Source of the DNA: Zhengitettix transpicula
Taxonomy: Eukaryota; Arthropoda; Insecta; Orthoptera; Tetrigidae
Assembly: GCA_037074705.1 (NCBI GenBank)
Contig: CM073591.1
Location: 72,522,532-72,586,531, forward strand
Direction of reading: 5' to 3'
DNA length: 64,000 nucleotides
Positions 10,870 through 22,079 of this stretch are shown in pieces (within the stretch, counting starts at the first letter, position 1; each line of letters begins with the position of its first letter). The notes beneath the pieces are model-generated. The model saw only the letters and a list, made by a program, of their open reading frames with translations. It did no database searches and had not been told where the DNA came from. Made by a program: the position numbers and the translations under genes.

Positions 10870-13430
10870 TAGGTGTAACCTCGTGCCCCCGTTTTAATTT
10901 ACTCCTCAAACGTAGCCCACTACTTAACTTATTAAAATAGTATTATAGTAGTTAGTGTAAGGCTGATAGCGGGATTACGTCAACACAAAACTAAATTTAT
11001 CGAAGAATGAACGTGTAAACTAAAGGCCAACTAGAGTTTAGTATGTTACAATATATTTTATAATACCACTATAATTATTTACATCCTAACACACAAATAA
11101 AAATTAAAAATAGCACTCATCGTCCTCACGATGAATATTTATGAATTAGGTACGAGGATACGACGGCCGCATGACAACCCGCGCAAGAACCAACAGCGTT
11201 TTAGGAAGATGGATAAAGAAATTGAAGTAAAGGTCACCTTCAGGCTCTTGAGGACGGAAAATTAACCAAAAGCAGGACGAAGAAATAGAGACTAGCTTAC
11301 GAAAATGATAAGGAGAAACCACTATATTAAAAACTGAATAATATATTAATATTGAGTTCGTCGTGAAAAATTATACTGATTTTAAAATATTCCATATCTT
11401 AATCCTCCGAATGTACATTACCCGAGTGGAACGTTCTTCGTAATACAGTATGGAATAATATGAGGATTTGGAGCTTTGACAGACAGATGACTACATTTCG
11501 GATGATATAATTAAAATGCATTAAGTGATGTGGAAAATTGGATAGCACTTTGTAACCACAAAATCCAGTTGAGGAACTCAAAAGGTACATCACTCAGACT
11601 CTTCTATTTTTTATTACGTGACGAAAGGAACAAAGTTTCCAGAAATGTTGCGTAGTATTCATTTTTGTCAGTTTTATTTGGCTATTTTATCTAATTATTA
11701 TAGTGTGATATTTTCTTTCATGCTTTTTATATTTCACCTATTCCTGTCCTTTTTGTGTGTTTCTGCGTTTTCGTTCATTACTTCCTGCTTCCTTCACTGG
11801 AAAGCGAATACAATTATTTCCGATATTTTTCTACATCAGGTAATGATTCCAATTTCACTGTATAAATCATGACGTTCTTTATTTTGAATTTTACGACCGT
11901 TTTTCAGTAAAATCTCGTGTAAACTCAGCAGAACTTTCATGATGCGCTCTAATTACAAGTTGGTACCAGAAAAAAAACACCTAATTGTTCGTACACTATA
12001 CTCAACAGATAACTCAAGAAACAGTGACGCCAAACCAATATAACTAGATTAGACTGTCCAGAATTGTGGCAATACGTTTTGGAAAATAGACAAATTGAAG
12101 AAAATACAAATGACAATATCTTTCCTTCGTTTACACCACTTGAAATTAGATTTTCAAGAGCATGTACTAATTTTACCTCAACTACTGAAGAAATAAGAAA
12201 ATATTGCAGAAACTTAGGCTTAGATAAAACAAATAATTACTGCACTGTCAGTTTTTACCTGTTATTATTTAATGGTTACTTTAAAATTTAAATAGACGTA
12301 TTTTTTATATTTCCAGCTGCGTCAAGAACATAATTTGTGTATCTAGAAGTGCTCCACTTTTATTAAGGAAAATAAACCAATTGAAGAAAATTATTATTTT
12401 TCCTTTATTATATATAGGCCTATATATTGTAATAATTACTAAAGATGGGCTTTTTAAATGAAAAATTAATAAAATTTACAAACAATATTTTATTATTGTG
12501 GCAATAACTCAAACAATTACAAATTTATAATATTGAATTTCTCAGGGTCTTCACTGGGTTTGATAATGGACAAATCAATAATATTAATAATCTTATCAAC
12601 AACAAATCACAATTAAGAAAAAAGAAATTTACTCGACAATTAAACTAGAACGAAATATAAAATGAGAACGAATTTAAAAGTAAAAAGATTGGCTCTGATT
12701 AACAATTTTAATCAAAACGAGAACGAAATTTGACGGCTATCTTTCAATTACGTTTACATAATTAATTGTTACTCACGTCTGTTCATCATTCCAGCATACC
12801 TTTAATTTTCGAAAACACTATTGTGGGGTTTTACACTGCTTTTAAACTCACAGAGTCTACACCAAATTTTAAGCCAAAATTTTATATAATGTCAGTAACT
12901 CGGATGATCCTCCTTTCGTCATCTATGGGTTGACCGCTCGCCTTAGGTGAATTCTGCGATTTTTCGATTGGGTAGTCTTTATTGTTCCGGACTTAAACCG
13001 AAACTTTTGCCATTTCTGGCCGGCTATGGACACAAAAACTGCTTTTTCTTAGCAAGTTTCGGCGTTATACTTTTATGAATGTTTTACTTTGTCCTGCTAA
13101 TTACCAACCCTGTTGAATTCTCTTTTCAAAAACTGTTATACCTCGACGAGGTCTTTCCGTGAACTGTATCTCACCATATCTCCCTGCGAACTGTATTCTC
13201 GTCTCGCAATTTAGCGCGCATACGCCATTTTGACGGACCTTCCGACAAAGGAACAGAGCCAGGTTTTTCTAGGGTTGTTCCTAAAGCTCTTGCCGCTATA
13301 ATGGGTTTCTCAAACAATTTAGATTTTTATGTTGAAACAATTAATGTCCTAATTAATTGGCATTACAATATATTATTATTATTAGTATAGCACTAGACGG
13401 TGGCAGTTTGTGCAATATGTATTTCGCTTT
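10870..13430. other. AT-rich intergenic DNA, nothing recognised
   Basis: Short ORFs only (84 codons at 11618, 75 at 12064). An 18-bp perfect palindrome, ATATATAGGCCTATATAT, lies at 12410-12427. A slightly GC-richer stretch at 12900-13270 holds no clear motif or gene. Confidence 0.5.
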
Positions 13431-13439
13431 TAGAGAAGT

Positions 13440-13660
13440 GATTTGTATTCAGGCGAGTGTCCGAGAGCAAGGCCGAGCCCCGGAGTCCCTGGCCAAGGTC
13501 CAGGACGACATAACATCACGATCATCGATGCCTGAGGCGGCGTAAAATGTGATTTGCCACGGATTCCAGCATCTCTGTTCATTCACCTCACTCTCCTCTT
13601 GTTTACTTATTTATGTCAAGTAACCACCGTGCCTCTCATCGTGTTTGAGCTTTTCATTTC
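13440..13660. promoter_or_regulatory. Candidate regulatory island E
   Basis: A GC-rich patch with GGCCAAGGTCCAGG, CATAACATCACG, GGCGGCGTAAAATG and TGTTTACTTATTTATG (FOX/Cdx-like). No coding potential. Called only from composition and motif content. Confidence 0.25.
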
Positions 13661-13949
13661 AGTTTTGTCGTTACTCTAAATACTTCTGCAGCTAAGTGGT
13701 TATACGAAACGACCAATTGACATTCATGTTTCATTCAAATTTCAATTACTTAATTTATATATACATTTTCTCGTGAGTTAAGTTTATTTCGAAACAACGC
13801 CTTCCTGTTTTCCAAGATTTTCAAAGTGCCTCTATATCTATATTACAATAACGTTTCAACTTATGCTGATTTTATCTACCAAACAAACCGTTTAACGCCG
13901 GTCCGAATGAAAAATACTTTATACCTGACAAGCTGTGAGCTGAATACCT

Positions 13950-14275
13950 GGATGAGTCCCCGGAGATAGCGGTGACCACATGTCCATTTAGCTTTGTACG
14001 GTTTGATGCATGGGATTCCTCAGGCATGCAACACTTGTTGCTGCCGATCCGTCACCCGATTCGCCATGCAATGACGTTGTTTGCTGTAAACATTGCCCCC
14101 GACATGTCTCCATCCCATATCCTCCGGGAGATGCATGGCAATTTAAAAGGATGAGTCCCAGGGGGACGAGGCAATCCATTAACCAGCAGCCTGGTCGGCA
14201 CAGCCGAGGTGTCTGGGGAAATAAACCAGGACGATTATCGCAGATCACCAGGATTCCTCTCACAGCTCTTTGACA
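13950..14275. promoter_or_regulatory. Candidate enhancer island F
   Basis: About 320 bases of GC-richer unique-looking sequence include GCAATGACGTTG, TGTTTGCTGTAAACATTG (two Forkhead-like cores facing each other), CATGGCAATTTAAAAGG and CCATTAACC. Overlapping ORFs on both strands (60-101 codons) share no family features and open in several frames at once, as expected of GC-rich non-coding DNA. Confidence 0.35.
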
Positions 14276-14509
14276 ACGTATTGTGTATTGCAATTAATTC
14301 AGTTGTAACGTAAAGGATAAAGTCAGTTCCAATAATTTCAATTTATTATAATTTATAGGCCAACTGTTAATGGCTACTCTGTACGAAAAAAATTAAGACT
14401 TAATCCTCATGACAATTTTCGCGATCGGAGTATCCCATGAAACGGCGGATTATTCCCCTAGATTAGTTACAGGATCCTCAAGAGCCATCTACGTTATGAA
14501 CAATTCCCT

Positions 14510-14715
14510 ATAGCAGCATAGAAATGGATAAAAGATGGGGGATACGGAAGGGTGAACAATGTGGCCAACTACAGCCCTGGGCTTACGCTTATATAGAACC
14601 TACCCTCTAATCGCCTACATGAGTTGAAGGAAAACCCATAGCGAAACCTACATAAGGTTTGAGGTTGGGGTCTCGGTACTTGTCCCACGCCGTCCGATGA
14701 CGAGATTTTGTTTTT
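14510..14715 (-). mobile_element. Family R retroelement, highly diverged copy
   Basis: The order of blocks matches 63216-63450: GCAGCATAG, GGGGGATACGGAAGGGTGAA, GCCCTGGGCT, CCTAC, AAAACC, and GGTACTTGTCCCACGCCGTCCGATG. Heavy substitution marks an old insertion. Confidence 0.6.
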
Positions 14716-14719
14716 GCGG

Positions 14720-17180
14720 TGACAGGTTACATGATCCTAACATTATAAATACACAGTTTTATAACAATGTTTCACTTTGTTACAGAGTGGAGTTCTTTCT
14801 TTTTAATAACTCCTAGTGAGCTATTATCACTTCTGGTTTGCTATAATATATATTAAAATCATTGTCACTCAAAATATTAAAGACGTTGGAAATTTATGAA
14901 GATTAATCTTTGGTCTCATTGAGATTTTTCCATGTAGCTTATATTACTCCATTTCTGTTAATCATAAAAAAATAGATTTAAACCAACAAGACAAAATGTT
15001 ACAAGAAAAAAATGGACTAAAGAGCTGTTAAAAAATATGCTGTTTACGTTTCTGCTTCACAAAAAATTATCATTTGAAATTGAAAAATTATGTATTTCGT
15101 AATACAGGCAATCAGTTTCTGGAAAATTGGATCCGTTAGCGTTTCTATGAAAGTAAGACAGTGAACACAAGTTGTGGTCTTGTTGGAGAATGAAACAATA
15201 CAAGTTTTTACACTGTCCATGAAAATTTTCCTGAAGTTTATTTAGCCAGGAACATTAAAGGCTTCAAAAGATGTGAGGGATGAAAGTGGAAAGGCAGGAG
15301 GGCAGAGCAGTAACTAAAAAAACTATTGGATCCATTCCAGACAACAACGGGGTCATACATTATTATTTTAAAAAGCATACGTTCAACAGAAAATATTGTA
15401 ATAAGTGACGATCAGGAGAGTTCGCCATTTGTAGATAAAATTGAGACCGATGAGGTGAAATAAAAGTTATTTAGACAAATAGTGGATAGGAGTTACTTAG
15501 AGATAAGATTTATTTAACAAAGTTTCCAAGTTAAGTAAGAATGAAATTTAGTTAGAAGATTTTGTAACGTAACTTGTGAAGAATTAGATAGTGTATGATA
15601 TTATAATGGGATAATTATTAAATTTGGTGGAGAAAAATTAAGAAATCAGCAGTTTTCGTCAGTACGATATTCACAAATGAATGAATTAATGTTCAGACTT
15701 CGTGAGTCCAAAAAAATTCAGGTAAACAACAACACGTTACAAATGAACTTTTGATGAAGTATATTTCATTACTATGAAAAAAAAAACTAATTCTTTTAAA
15801 TTATGACCACGGAATTGGGGCGTATCTAAAACTGTGAGATTTGAAATTTTGATAATTCAATAAAAAAAACATAACAATCTCAATTTTGCACTGTTTAATT
15901 AATTATTAAATTCCAAGAGTAACTAATGTTGAATTTATATATTAATAATTTAAATCAAATTAGACAGCAATTCGAACGAAGACCTACTGCATCCACGTTT
16001 TTATATTTAAACATTACCATTTTTGGTGAAATATATCACTACAGATTGTAACAGTTCATTGGTCGTAAACAATTCTTGAACTTAAAATTCTATGCAAAAT
16101 AATTAATATTTTATAATTGAATTTATGAATGGGCAGTTCTCTGCTGAAATTGACTGCCAAAAGAAAAAGCACGATCTATTTACTTATTGTGCTTGAACAC
16201 AAAAAAAAATATTCCAAAATTAAAACAGGATATTCCAATACGTATTTTCGGCTTTTATAATCGGAACTTAATTCTTATGTGAAAAAACAATGTACATTTG
16301 TAATTCAATGATTTCCATAAATTCATATTACAACATGAATTATATAAAAAATTTGTTACATCACGTTTTTATATACCGAGTATAAGAAACCTCTTTACAC
16401 TCTATGAGATACTTTGTTATCCTACTATATACTTATTATTTCCATATGTAGGAGCTATGTGGCATCCACTGGAGATTCATTTTACGAGATCGTAATCCTT
16501 ATAGATATTAAACAATGCAAACGGTTATGAAAAAGTATATAATTATTAAACATGCCATTAAAATTTATTACGATAATTATACTTTACTCTAACCTGTTTC
16601 GGATCATGTAGTAATGCAAATAGAATAACTTGTAACTGATATGACAAATTTGGAATATTTTCCATCAAAACAATGTGTAACTTGAGGAAAAGTACGTAAT
16701 GTGTGTAAAATAGGGGAAATTTCTATTCAATAATAATCAATTTCCCCGTTAATGTCCTAGGATTTTTTTTTCGTAATCCAGGAAGTATGTTCAATCTGAG
16801 AAATTGAATTAACACTCGCATTGTTTTTATATAACGAAGGATGCATCACAATCAAATCAGTAAAAAATATATACTACGAAAAAATAATGACGATAAATTT
16901 ATTTTGAATAAAAATTTTAATAGTGCCGTATTATTTCTTATAAAACCATTTGATATTCGGCAGGTACATTGTGTCAATTTAGTCAACCAGAATTAATTGG
17001 CGAGTTCTAACTATCGACATTTATCGTCTTCGTTAAGATGGACTAAAAACATTATAAAGATAAAAATTAGTGCCAAATATTGTGGATGTTAGTATTTTTA
17101 AACTACTTTCCTGATTCACTACGTGAGAAGATGTTTTCGTCAATAATTTACTACTGAGGAACGATAATTTACATTCGGTC
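14720..17180. other. AT-rich intergenic DNA, nothing recognised
   Basis: Poly-A/T-rich with no ORF above 60 codons and no strong repeat. Confidence 0.6.
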
Positions 17181-17189
17181 AGTATTAAT

Positions 17190-17530
17190 AATATTTTCTG
17201 TAGGAATAGCTGTTTTATGGCATGGTGTTGAAGTGAGGGGCCTGGTTGCCGCCACAGGGACGGCTGCAGAATCGATCCTTCTCGTCAAGGTGAGGAACGA
17301 CGGACAGAAGAGTGATTGATGGTGCTGCTGCCTGGCGGGAAGCTGCAGGCACACATCTCAGGGCGAAGAAGGGAACGTGCTGGGGGTGGCCACTCTACCT
17401 CCTTACAACGTCGCATCGAAATTCAACTTACCATTTATGACGTGCATATAGTTCCTGCGCGTTTGGCGAGGCCAACTACAGTAAAAATGGCGAACGTTAA
17501 GCGTTCAGAATTAACAACAAGAGGATAAGA
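17190..17530. promoter_or_regulatory. Candidate enhancer island G with consensus Exd-Hox site
   Basis: TGATTGATGG (17313-17322) is a full match to TGATNNATKR, set in a GC-rich island with TTTTATGGC (near 17211), ACCATTTATGACGTG (near 17429) and GCCAACTACAG. Short ORFs on both strands are not protein-like. Candidate Hox/Exd-responsive element. Confidence 0.35.
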
Positions 17531-17929
17531 AAAATTTACTATATCTCTGTTCAAGAATGGCTGCGTTCTTATAAAGTAGCTCGATTGTTGGTTTGAAAAT
17601 TTTATTGGAACCACCGAAAAATACTCATGCTTTTAGTTACGTAAACTCGAAGAAAAAAATTATTGTATGCATAAATATTACACCGGGCGGAAGTTACTCT
17701 ATGTTTATAGGGAGAAAATGTTTGGTAAAATCACTGAAGATACAATTTGTTCAATAATATTTGTTGTTTTACGTAATATGTTTATTTCATTTCCTATCAG
17801 CCATAGTAGTGATAATTTCAATCAAATAATTTCTGTTTTAAATGATACTATAAATTATATGCTTATACATTAGAGTATTTAATATTTTACATTTAGCATG
17901 ACGAGATACATGAAAGTATTCAGGGGTTG

Positions 17930-18190
17930 TCTCTTCCCTTTTAATAGTATAGGAAGGGATTCTATATGGGTTGATGCGGAAGGATAGAGTTAAGTAGGGC
18001 CCGTGGGCTGTAGGTTAAAGATCCTACCGGCATTTGCCATAAAGTTATGTAGGGAAAACACTATCAAATCTGAATCACGTAGGTCGGGCTCGTGGTACTT
18101 GTACCACGACATTTCGATGATTGGAGAGGGGATTGCTGTAGGGACGCAGTATTCCCTTCTCAATGCACCGACACGTTTTGGGGACAGTTG
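17930..18190 (-). mobile_element. Family R retroelement, diverged copy
   Basis: CCCTTTTAATAGTATAGGAA, GATGCGGAAGGATAGAG, GGGCCCGTGGGCTG, GGTCGGGCTCGTGGTACTTG, TTTCGATGATTGGAGAGG and GGGACGCAG follow the same order as in the 63216 copy. The 5' part (right end here) is missing. Confidence 0.8.
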
Positions 18191-18194
18191 ATCA

Positions 18195-19930
18195 ACTGTT
18201 CTTCGTTGAGGGGAAACGAAATAATCGTCTACGAGAGATATTAATAAGTATGCGTATTATGAATGATAAACCCTTCTTAATCAGTCACATTTATTTTCAT
18301 GTTAAAATATCAGGATTTAAAATGTACGTCAGTAAATTTCGGTTCATTTAACCATATTAATATGTACAATTATTCAGTACAACATTAGATTAAATTATGT
18401 GTATACCCATTTTAATTCAATATGTCACAGATTTAATAGTATTTTGCATACCTGATAATTTATTTAAACCATTTACTTAGACCAAATTATTTCCAGACAT
18501 GGTTCAATATGACAAATTCTACTGTTTACCAGTAGGATTTACATGTTAAATGGCCTAGCTCTGAATCTAGTATATCGATTGGAGAAAAATAATTGAAAAT
18601 GCTTCAACTTAAATAACAATTTATACAATATACAAAATATTAGCGTAGTGATTTAAAATATCACCTATTTCATTTATAGTGTTCATAGAGATTAAATATA
18701 TATTGATTCCAAAATTTTATTTAACGTAATTTTTACTTTTATGCAAAACTTTAAGTATCAAATTTATTTGATTTAATATTATTTTTATGGTTATATATTC
18801 TCGTCAATGCAAATTTGGAGCTATTGATATAAATGAGGTTAAAATTATGTTAAAAATGAATTTATTTTAGAATAATTTACAATTAAAATTCAAAATTTAT
18901 TAAAAAATTATTTAATAATTTTTCCTTATTCAAAATTTTATCCACCATATTGTAAATTAAATTAGTATTAATTCTATCTAATAAAAAAATTAAAATCAAG
19001 TTTTAGAAAAGCGAAAAAATAAATTAGTTGAATTCCACTTCGTAATAAATGTAGTGAATGAATAATTTCGGGGTTTGTTTACATAACCTTTCACATTCTA
19101 TAGAAATATTTCCCTAAGAACATTTTCAGAGAACGAGTGGCAGCAACATGGGATAAAAAATATTTTGCTCTTGTTTCTCTCGGTTTTACGAAGCGTTTCT
19201 ATTCCGGCAAAATCAATAATAAGTCCCATATGAAGAAGGCTCACGTGCCTTTTTCTCTCACAGAGTTGTTTTTGACAATATCTGGGTTGCCCCGTTAACG
19301 GTATGGACTTCGTTATTAAAGAAACCCATTATTTTGATATATCTGAAGGATTTGCGAGTGTGGAATTCTTGTGCTCGATCATTCAACATTGGCACAACAA
19401 ACCCCGAAACTTGTACAGCGTGGACCATGAATTTCTTTCAATCATAGATTATCATTCAGGCGCCATAGACAGCTGTTTTCCAGAACTACGTTCAACTCGG
19501 TTGGTGATCTGAAATACTTTCCTCCATAGCCATAGCCATAGCTATTTTCAGTTTTGCAGTAATAAACTTTTGTGGCTTAATAAACTATAGTGGAACACAT
19601 GAATTAGAAAGTATTTAAAATACCATTCACCACGATTTACTCAATTTCATTAATTCAGAATAAAAATAAATCTAATTACCATTTCTCTCAGGACTATAAG
19701 GCAGGCAAATTAATGTTAAGAGGTTTATATATAAGTAATATAATTTTTATATTACTTCAGGTTTCCTATTTTAAAGCTCGCGTACACTTTCGAATGTGGT
19801 TAGTTATACGTGCGGTGTGATAGTAAAATGTAGATAGATACATTACGGTCCGATTCTTCAAATTGATTTTACTTCCTCATTGTTGTTGGATCCCGAATTT
19901 AGCGTTTGTTGAAGAATATCTGTATCTCCC
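18195..19930. other. Very AT-rich intergenic DNA, nothing recognised
   Basis: Long A/T-only stretches (18540-19000). A small CCATAGCCATAGCCATAG triplet repeat lies near 19526. A GC-richer patch at 19130-19300 shows no clear motif. Confidence 0.6.
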
Positions 19931-19939
19931 TGAAAACTT

Positions 19940-19998
19940 CTCCCGCTCTCTCTGTCTCTATCTCTCCTTGGTCTCTCCCCCCCCCCTCTCTCTCTCTG
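19940..19998. repeat. Pyrimidine (TC/C) tract
   Basis: An almost uninterrupted C/T run including ten consecutive C at 19977-19986 and a (CT) run to 19997. Could be a GAGA-binding tract or simple slippage. Confidence 0.85.
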
Positions 19999-20653
19999 TG
20001 GAAATATGTCTGTTGACTCTTCTCTCTTACTACATAAATAGCTCACTTTATGTGAACTGCAACGTCCCTCTGTATATTTGACTTCCCTGTCTAAACCTTT
20101 CTATGTGGTTTCTTCATGGGATCTTCATCTTCTATCTGTTTATCTTCTCAGTCTAAGATCTACGTGGTAACTCTTTTGAATACTCTGCGATTGTCCTTAT
20201 TATAATGTTTCAGTGTTACATAAAAATATGGGTTTTTGTTTACTTTTTTGAATTATAATCTCATCAACCTAGTTGTCAAATCAATTCCATGGTTACCGCT
20301 CCGATATTCGAATAGATTTGTTTTTCATCCATTAGTCGTCGGTCGCGGAAATAGGATACGCCATAATATAAGATTACATGAAAAGAATAATTATTACAAA
20401 AAATAAAACAGGGCTGTATAAGAAGTTACTAAATGTTGGTATGAGAAATAATGGACCAAAAATAAATTAGAAATCTTCAAAGCGCTATATTTTACACATT
20501 ATTATGTTCTAGTTTAGTTCAATAATCCTACGTGGTTTTATCTTACAACTGTAGCAGGGTACCCGAACAATAATTTTCCAAACTCCTGGGTAGTGTTACT
20601 GTAATGATATCCATGTTAGTTAATTAATTAAAATTTGTATATTTCTGTGTTTG

Positions 20654-21028
20654 TGTGTTCTTTTGGCAGAGATAGATATTGACAGCGTGGAGGAGGATCT
20701 CTAAAGTAGTGGTTAGGTGTATCTTTGACGTGTATTATAACTAAAAATATATTAAAAGGGTGAGCAACATTATATTTGGCGCCCCACGTTGGGCGCCAAA
20801 TATAATGTTAATTGAATGTTCGATTTTACAAGGTTGATATTGTACGAGGAACACTTTCAATATTTGTTTACGTAACACGATTTATTTTTGTGTTAATATA
20901 TTTTTTATACATAATGCACACAACAACGTGAACAATAGTTCGTAAAGATGCACGCCAGAGATACAACTATTTAATACATCAGATATTCTCCTCACGATGT
21001 TAATATCTATCTCTGCCCAAGGAACACA
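20654..21028. mobile_element. Palindromic LTR-like element
   Basis: Outer inverted ends 20654-20693 and 20989-21028 share GGCAGAGATAGATATT and a TGTGTTC start. The centre is a perfect 19-bp inverted repeat (20766-20784 and 20791-20809: AACATTATATTTGGCGCCC) around CACGTT. Read on the minus strand, the right half runs TGTTCCTTGGGCAG ... TATAAAAAATATATTA ... AATAAA ... CAATTAACA, then TTATA and TTGGCGCCCAACGTGGGG. That is the order of an LTR with TATA box, poly(A) signal, terminal ACA and a primer-binding-site-like sequence. The left half appears to be a second, diverged copy facing it. No coding region remains. Confidence 0.7.
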
Positions 21029-21029
21029 T

Positions 21030-22030
21030 GGACATCAAAAATGTATATCATTACATTGCTGAAGAAGTCATCGTTTCTTTTCCTGGCTTATTGCTTTTCA
21101 GCTTCATTATTTTTATATTTGCATATCTCTCATGTACTTCCTATATCACTATAATTATCTGCAATTTCACACTCGAGGCAGGGGTTGCTGTAATTAACGG
21201 ATTCCCAACTAAACAGCTGAACGTCTGCTGCAGCGCGCATGTCCGCACGATGCACAAATGCTATGAAGAGCCGTTACCTCTGGCCGCGGTTTGCTGGCTC
21301 CGTCTGAGCACGTTACTTGTACCTATTATATAGCTGCGTTACGCACGGGTGATGATTGCCGTGGAACTAATTGTGGCCAGGGAAGTGACGTCATGAGGTC
21401 TCAAGGTCGCCCCCGCCGTTTCCTGGTTCTCTCTTCTTGTCGAGTCACGGTACTTCCCGAAGACCGTTTGTCTGACGACTCTTAACACGCGGTAAACATG
21501 TTTACGACTCAGGAGCGGCTTCCAGAAGTTGCGTGATGCTTAAATTATGGCCTGCGGAAGTCAGACTCAACTTTGCTCAGAATTTTTAAAAGATTTTTGC
21601 GGTGTATGCAATAGTCGTACCCCTGGGTGGGATTCTGGACACACTGGTAGAAAAATTGAAAAATAAAACGTCCAAAAGCTGGTTAAGCCTTCTTATCAGG
21701 TTCCTATGGGAATCTATTATTTATTACCTTCGCTTACAGCCAGAATATTGATCACACTAAGAACAGCTATAATATAAATATATAATGCAGTTGACATATG
21801 TTCAAAACTACTGGAAAATATTATGAATACGTCACTAGAAAAGATACGAAATAACATACAACAAATATAATAACAAAACCGAATAAAGATATATAAAAAT
21901 ATATAGTCTGACTATTGAGAAAAATAATAAATAAATGAACTAAGTCTAAAAAAATTTGTATTGTTTGTTATGTGACAAATGTTTCTTAAAAATATTATTA
22001 TAATCATGAATTTTTTTTTTTTGTAGTTTT
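21030..22030. other. Intergenic DNA, partly GC-rich, nothing recognised
   Basis: The 101-codon ORF at 21028-21333 begins at the edge of the palindromic element and has hydrophobic stretches from T-rich DNA, but no recognisable family. A GC-rich patch runs from 21180 to 21560. The remainder is AT-rich. Confidence 0.45.
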
Positions 22031-22040
22031 AAACTTGAAC

Positions 22041-22071
22041 CTGATGAGGTCGCCCAATTAGCGGCGAAACG
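22041..22071 (+). repeat. Hammerhead-like repeat core, copy 2
   Basis: CTGATGA (22041-22047), one G, GTCGC (22049-22053) pairing with GCGGC (22061-22065) over loop CCAATTA, then GAAACG. It carries the exact CUGAUGA and GAAAC strings of hammerhead catalytic cores. It is followed by AT-rich sequence with no obvious stem III. Likely a relic of a Penelope-like retroelement terminus. Confidence 0.65.
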
Positions 22072-22079
22072 TTATTTAA

